The notes below the pieces were generated by a model. That model saw nothing but the letters and a program-made list of their open reading frames with translations, was not told the DNA's origin and searched no databases. This document shows, one piece after another, positions 5,541 to 6,778 of a stretch of DNA of 6,778 nt (positions within the stretch are counted from its first letter, which is position 1; every line of letters starts with the position of its first letter). Both the position numbers and the translations under genes were made by a program. Source of the stretch: an uncultured bacterium (GTDB taxonomy: Bacteria; Bacillota; Clostridia; Lachnospirales; Lachnospiraceae). The stretch covers positions 1 through 6,778 of the forward strand of contig CAMGRE010000131.1 in the NCBI GenBank assembly GCA_946061355.1, written 5' to 3'.

Positions 5541-6431
5541 TTATTTTACCGGAATGCCGAATTCCACCATCGCCTTTTTCAAGCGTTCTGCATTGGCAGG
5601 CTCCATCTCAGTTAACGGTCTGCGCATCGGTCCCGCTTCCATTCCCATCAGATTTAACGCCTTCTTGACCGGGATCGGATTCACCTCACAGAACAGTGCG
5701 TCGATCAGTGCGGAGGCCTTTAACTGGATATCCAGGCTGCCCTGAAGATCGCCCTCAAAGAATTTTGCGCACATATCATGTGTTTCCTGCGGCGCCACAT
5801 TCGACAGCACGGAGATCACGCCCAGTCCGCCCAGAGAAAGGAGCGGCACTACCTGATCGTCATTGCCGGAATACAGATCCACACAGCCGTCCGCCATCGC
5901 CATCAGCTTGACAACCTGAGAAATATTTCCGGACGCTTCCTTGACGCCGACGATATTCTCCACATCACGGCACAGTCTCACGACTGTCTCCGGCTGGATA
6001 TTCACGCCCGTACGGCTCGGTACATTGTAAAGTAGCGCCGGGATCTTGATGGAATCCGCGATCGTCTTAAAATGCTCATACAGTCCGTTCTGTGTCGCTT
6101 TGTTATAATAAGGTGTCACCAGGAGCACACCGTCCACACCGGCTTTCTCTGCCTCGGTAGACAGGTAGACTGCCGTCTCTGTACAATTGGATCCTGTTCC
6201 GCCGATCACGGGAATCCTGCCCGCCACCTTCTCCACGCAGTAACGGATCACATCCAGATGTTCCTCATGGCTCAGCGTCGAAGCCTCGCCTGTCGTCCCG
6301 CAGACAATAATCGCGTCTGTCCCGTTTGCGATCTGGAATTCGATCAGCTCCGCAAACTTCTCATAGTTTACTGTACCGTCCTGATGAAAGGGTGTAGCAA
6401 TCGCCACGCCTGCTCCTTTAAAAATTGCCAT
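5541..6431 (-). CDS. dapA: 4-hydroxy-tetrahydrodipicolinate synthase
   Basis: First committed step of the diaminopimelate/lysine pathway: condensation of pyruvate with aspartate semialdehyde, cytosolic, usually a tetramer of (beta/alpha)8 barrels. The 296 residues match the family length. Visible residues: the GTTGE loop (45-49) with Thr46/Thr47, PYY with Tyr109, YNVPSR (135-140) with Tyr135 and Arg140, and the Schiff-base Lys164 in GVKEASG. By eye, the position of the E. coli lysine-feedback residue Glu84 is Thr86 here, while His58 (E. coli His56) is kept, so allosteric inhibition may be weak. The start is ATG 6431: GGAGG (6440-6444) lies 8 nt upstream and the protein begins MAIFKGAGVAIATPF as expected. 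The frame is open further up to an ATG at 6608, but that stretch is the untranslated leader with the riboswitch terminator. Expression should be controlled by lysine. Confidence 0.97.
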   Translation of the reverse strand: MAIFKGAGVAIATPFHQDGTVNYEKFAELIEFQIANGTDAIIVCGTTGEASTLSHEEHLDVIRYCVEKVAGRIPVIGGTGSNCTETAVYLSTEAEKAGVDGVLLVTPYYNKATQNGLYEHFKTIADSIKIPALLYNVPSRTGVNIQPETVVRLCRDVENIVGVKEASGNISQVVKLMAMADGCVDLYSGNDDQVVPLLSLGGLGVISVLSNVAPQETHDMCAKFFEGDLQGSLDIQLKASALIDALFCEVNPIPVKKALNLMGMEAGPMRRPLTEMEPANAERLKKAMVEFGIPVK

Positions 6432-6439
6432 TTCTTTTT

Positions 6440-6444
6440 CCTCC
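6440..6444 (-). promoter_or_regulatory. dapA ribosome binding site that fixes the start
   Basis: GGAGG on the - strand, 8 nt before the ATG at 6431. It decides against the 59-codon longer reading frame, which would run through the riboswitch terminator and leader hairpins. Confidence 0.9.
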
Positions 6445-6469
6445 TTCTTGAACTGTCTTCCATTCTGAT

Positions 6470-6543
6470 GGAGTGCGCTGTCGCGCACTCCTGCGCGAGG
6501 TGCAGGCTGCGTCAGCAGCAATTTCCTCTCTGCACCTCTGCGC
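6470..6543 (-). repeat. Two tandem GC-rich hairpins in the dapA leader, possibly a small dispersed repeat
   Basis: Directly after the U tract of the riboswitch terminator come two stable hairpins. In hairpin 1 (6493-6543) the outer stem has GCGC plus the 8-bp AGGTGCAG/CTGCACCT (6530-6537 with 6498-6505), and inside it is GCTGC-TGAC-GCAGC (6506-6519) with a 10-nt one-sided bulge (6520-6529). Hairpin 2 (6470-6491) is a perfect 9-bp stem GGAGTGCGC/GCGCACTCC with a GACA loop. Only one base separates them, and no U tract follows. They are not part of the L-box aptamer or its terminator. Their GC content, palindromic build and position suggest a REP/MITE-like insertion or an RNA stability element; neither can be proven from one copy. 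Confidence 0.65.
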
Positions 6544-6577
6544 AAAAAAGCCGGGTCCACGCTAGATGGACTCGGCT
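6544..6577 (-). terminator. Riboswitch-controlled intrinsic terminator ahead of dapA
   Basis: On the - strand AGCCG (6573-6577) pairs with CGGCT (6549-6553); after one A/C mismatch GTCCA (6567-6571) pairs with TGGAC (6555-6559) around a 7-nt loop. A run of six T follows (6544-6549). It stands 19 nt after the aptamer closing stem, the usual place for an L-box expression platform. Confidence 0.92.
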
Positions 6578-6613
6578 CATAATTCCAATTACCACGATAG
6601 CACTCCATCTAAC
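6561..6613 (-). promoter_or_regulatory. Candidate antiterminator pairing of the lysine riboswitch
   Basis: GTTAGATGGA in the 3' part of the aptamer (6604-6613) is complementary to TCCATCTAGC in the 5' arm and loop of the terminator (6561-6570): ten pairs including one T-G wobble. The pairing would break both the P5 helix and the terminator, so it is mutually exclusive with the lysine-bound fold. Without lysine it should allow read-through into dapA. Confidence 0.7.
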
Positions 6614-6760
6614 CAGATGACAGTCATACACCTCTTAAATGTATGCCCAGAAAGAAACCCTTCAGGGAGAGCTTCCCCTTCGGCGCGTTTTCCTTTCCCT
6701 CTCCTTCTTCTGTGCCTGACACATCCAAAAAGATACTCTTAAAACACGCAACCTCTATCT
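6596..6760 (-). promoter_or_regulatory. Lysine riboswitch (L box) aptamer upstream of dapA
   Basis: The leader matches the L-box lysine aptamer. In transcript order: P1 GATAG (6755-6759) closing with CTATC (6596-6600); the conserved AGATAGAGGT start (6751-6760); P2 GCGTGTTTT (6741-6749) with AAAACGCGC (6683-6691), one wobble; AGAGTATC (6732-6739); the core GCCGAAGGGGAAGC (6671-6684); CTGGGC; P4 CATACA/TGTATG (6640-6645 with 6625-6630); ACTGTCA; and P5 ATCT-GGTT-AGAT (6607-6618). Lysine binding stabilises P1 and the five-way junction and favours the downstream terminator, switching off dapA-dapB and probably fbp. The element is the main content of the 347-bp gene-free right end of the window. 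Only 18 bp lie beyond it, so the promoter is outside the window or not resolvable. Confidence 0.93.
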
Positions 6761-6778
6761 CTTTTATTCCTTAACATT

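Noticed and set aside
6432..6608. 59-codon N-terminal extension of dapA from an ATG at 6608
   Set aside because: It runs through the 3' side of the riboswitch, its terminator and the leader hairpins. The residues do not belong to the DapA family, and a strong GGAGG sits before the ATG at 6431.
6072..6620. Open frame of 182 codons on the + strand opposite dapA and its leader
   Set aside because: It has no recognisable domain, has Cys/His/Arg-rich shadow composition, and lies opposite a certain dapA gene and riboswitch.
6432..6778. T-box leader as an alternative to the lysine riboswitch
   Set aside because: No T-box sequence of the AGGGTGGNACCGCG type is present before the terminator, whereas all major L-box segments are.

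Overview
The window looks like chromosomal DNA of a low-to-mid GC Firmicute, most likely a Clostridia member of the Lachnospiraceae type. This rests on the class III (Firmicute-type) fructose-1,6-bisphosphatase, an L-box lysine riboswitch in front of dapA, a YerC-type TrpR relative, strong AGGAGG-like ribosome binding sites and intrinsic terminators with long U tracts. The genus is inference. There is no phage, transposase, CRISPR or tRNA/rRNA signature.

Layout, left to right. (1) Positions 2-292 (+): the 3' part of a YerC-type TrpR-family DNA-binding protein whose start lies left of the window. A bidirectional terminator (302-348) separates it from the converging neighbour. (2) 375-1178 (-): a membrane-anchored coiled-coil protein with a degenerate LytM/M23 domain that has lost its metal ligands. 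It has its own consensus-like promoter embedded in a striking set of inverted repeats (1208-1256). (3) 1265-2035 (-): a HisA-type isomerase that reads as the eukaryotic HIS6 form rather than the usual bacterial form. (4) 2176-2601 (+): a small Asn/Thr/Gly-rich lipoprotein, divergent from hisA, ended by a bidirectional terminator (2616-2657). (5) 6760 down to 2702 (-): a lysine riboswitch with its own terminator/antiterminator, then dapA, dapB and fbp in close succession, with tandem hairpins at the 3' end.

How it works together. DapA and DapB are the first two committed steps of the diaminopimelate/lysine pathway, feeding peptidoglycan and protein synthesis, and the riboswitch should stop transcription when lysine is plentiful. 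No terminator or convincing promoter is visible between dapB and fbp (45 nt), so the gluconeogenic phosphatase is probably at least partly co-transcribed with the lysine genes and thus lysine-responsive. Between the riboswitch terminator and the dapA ribosome binding site lie two very stable GC-rich hairpins (6470-6543) that the riboswitch model does not require; part of one is perfectly complementary to the 3' side of the aptamer.

Nothing here is clearly a new multi-gene system. The items most worth attention are the eukaryotic-type HisA, the unexplained hairpin pair in the dapA leader, fbp in a lysine-controlled operon, and the catalytically dead LytM protein with its dyad-embedded promoter.
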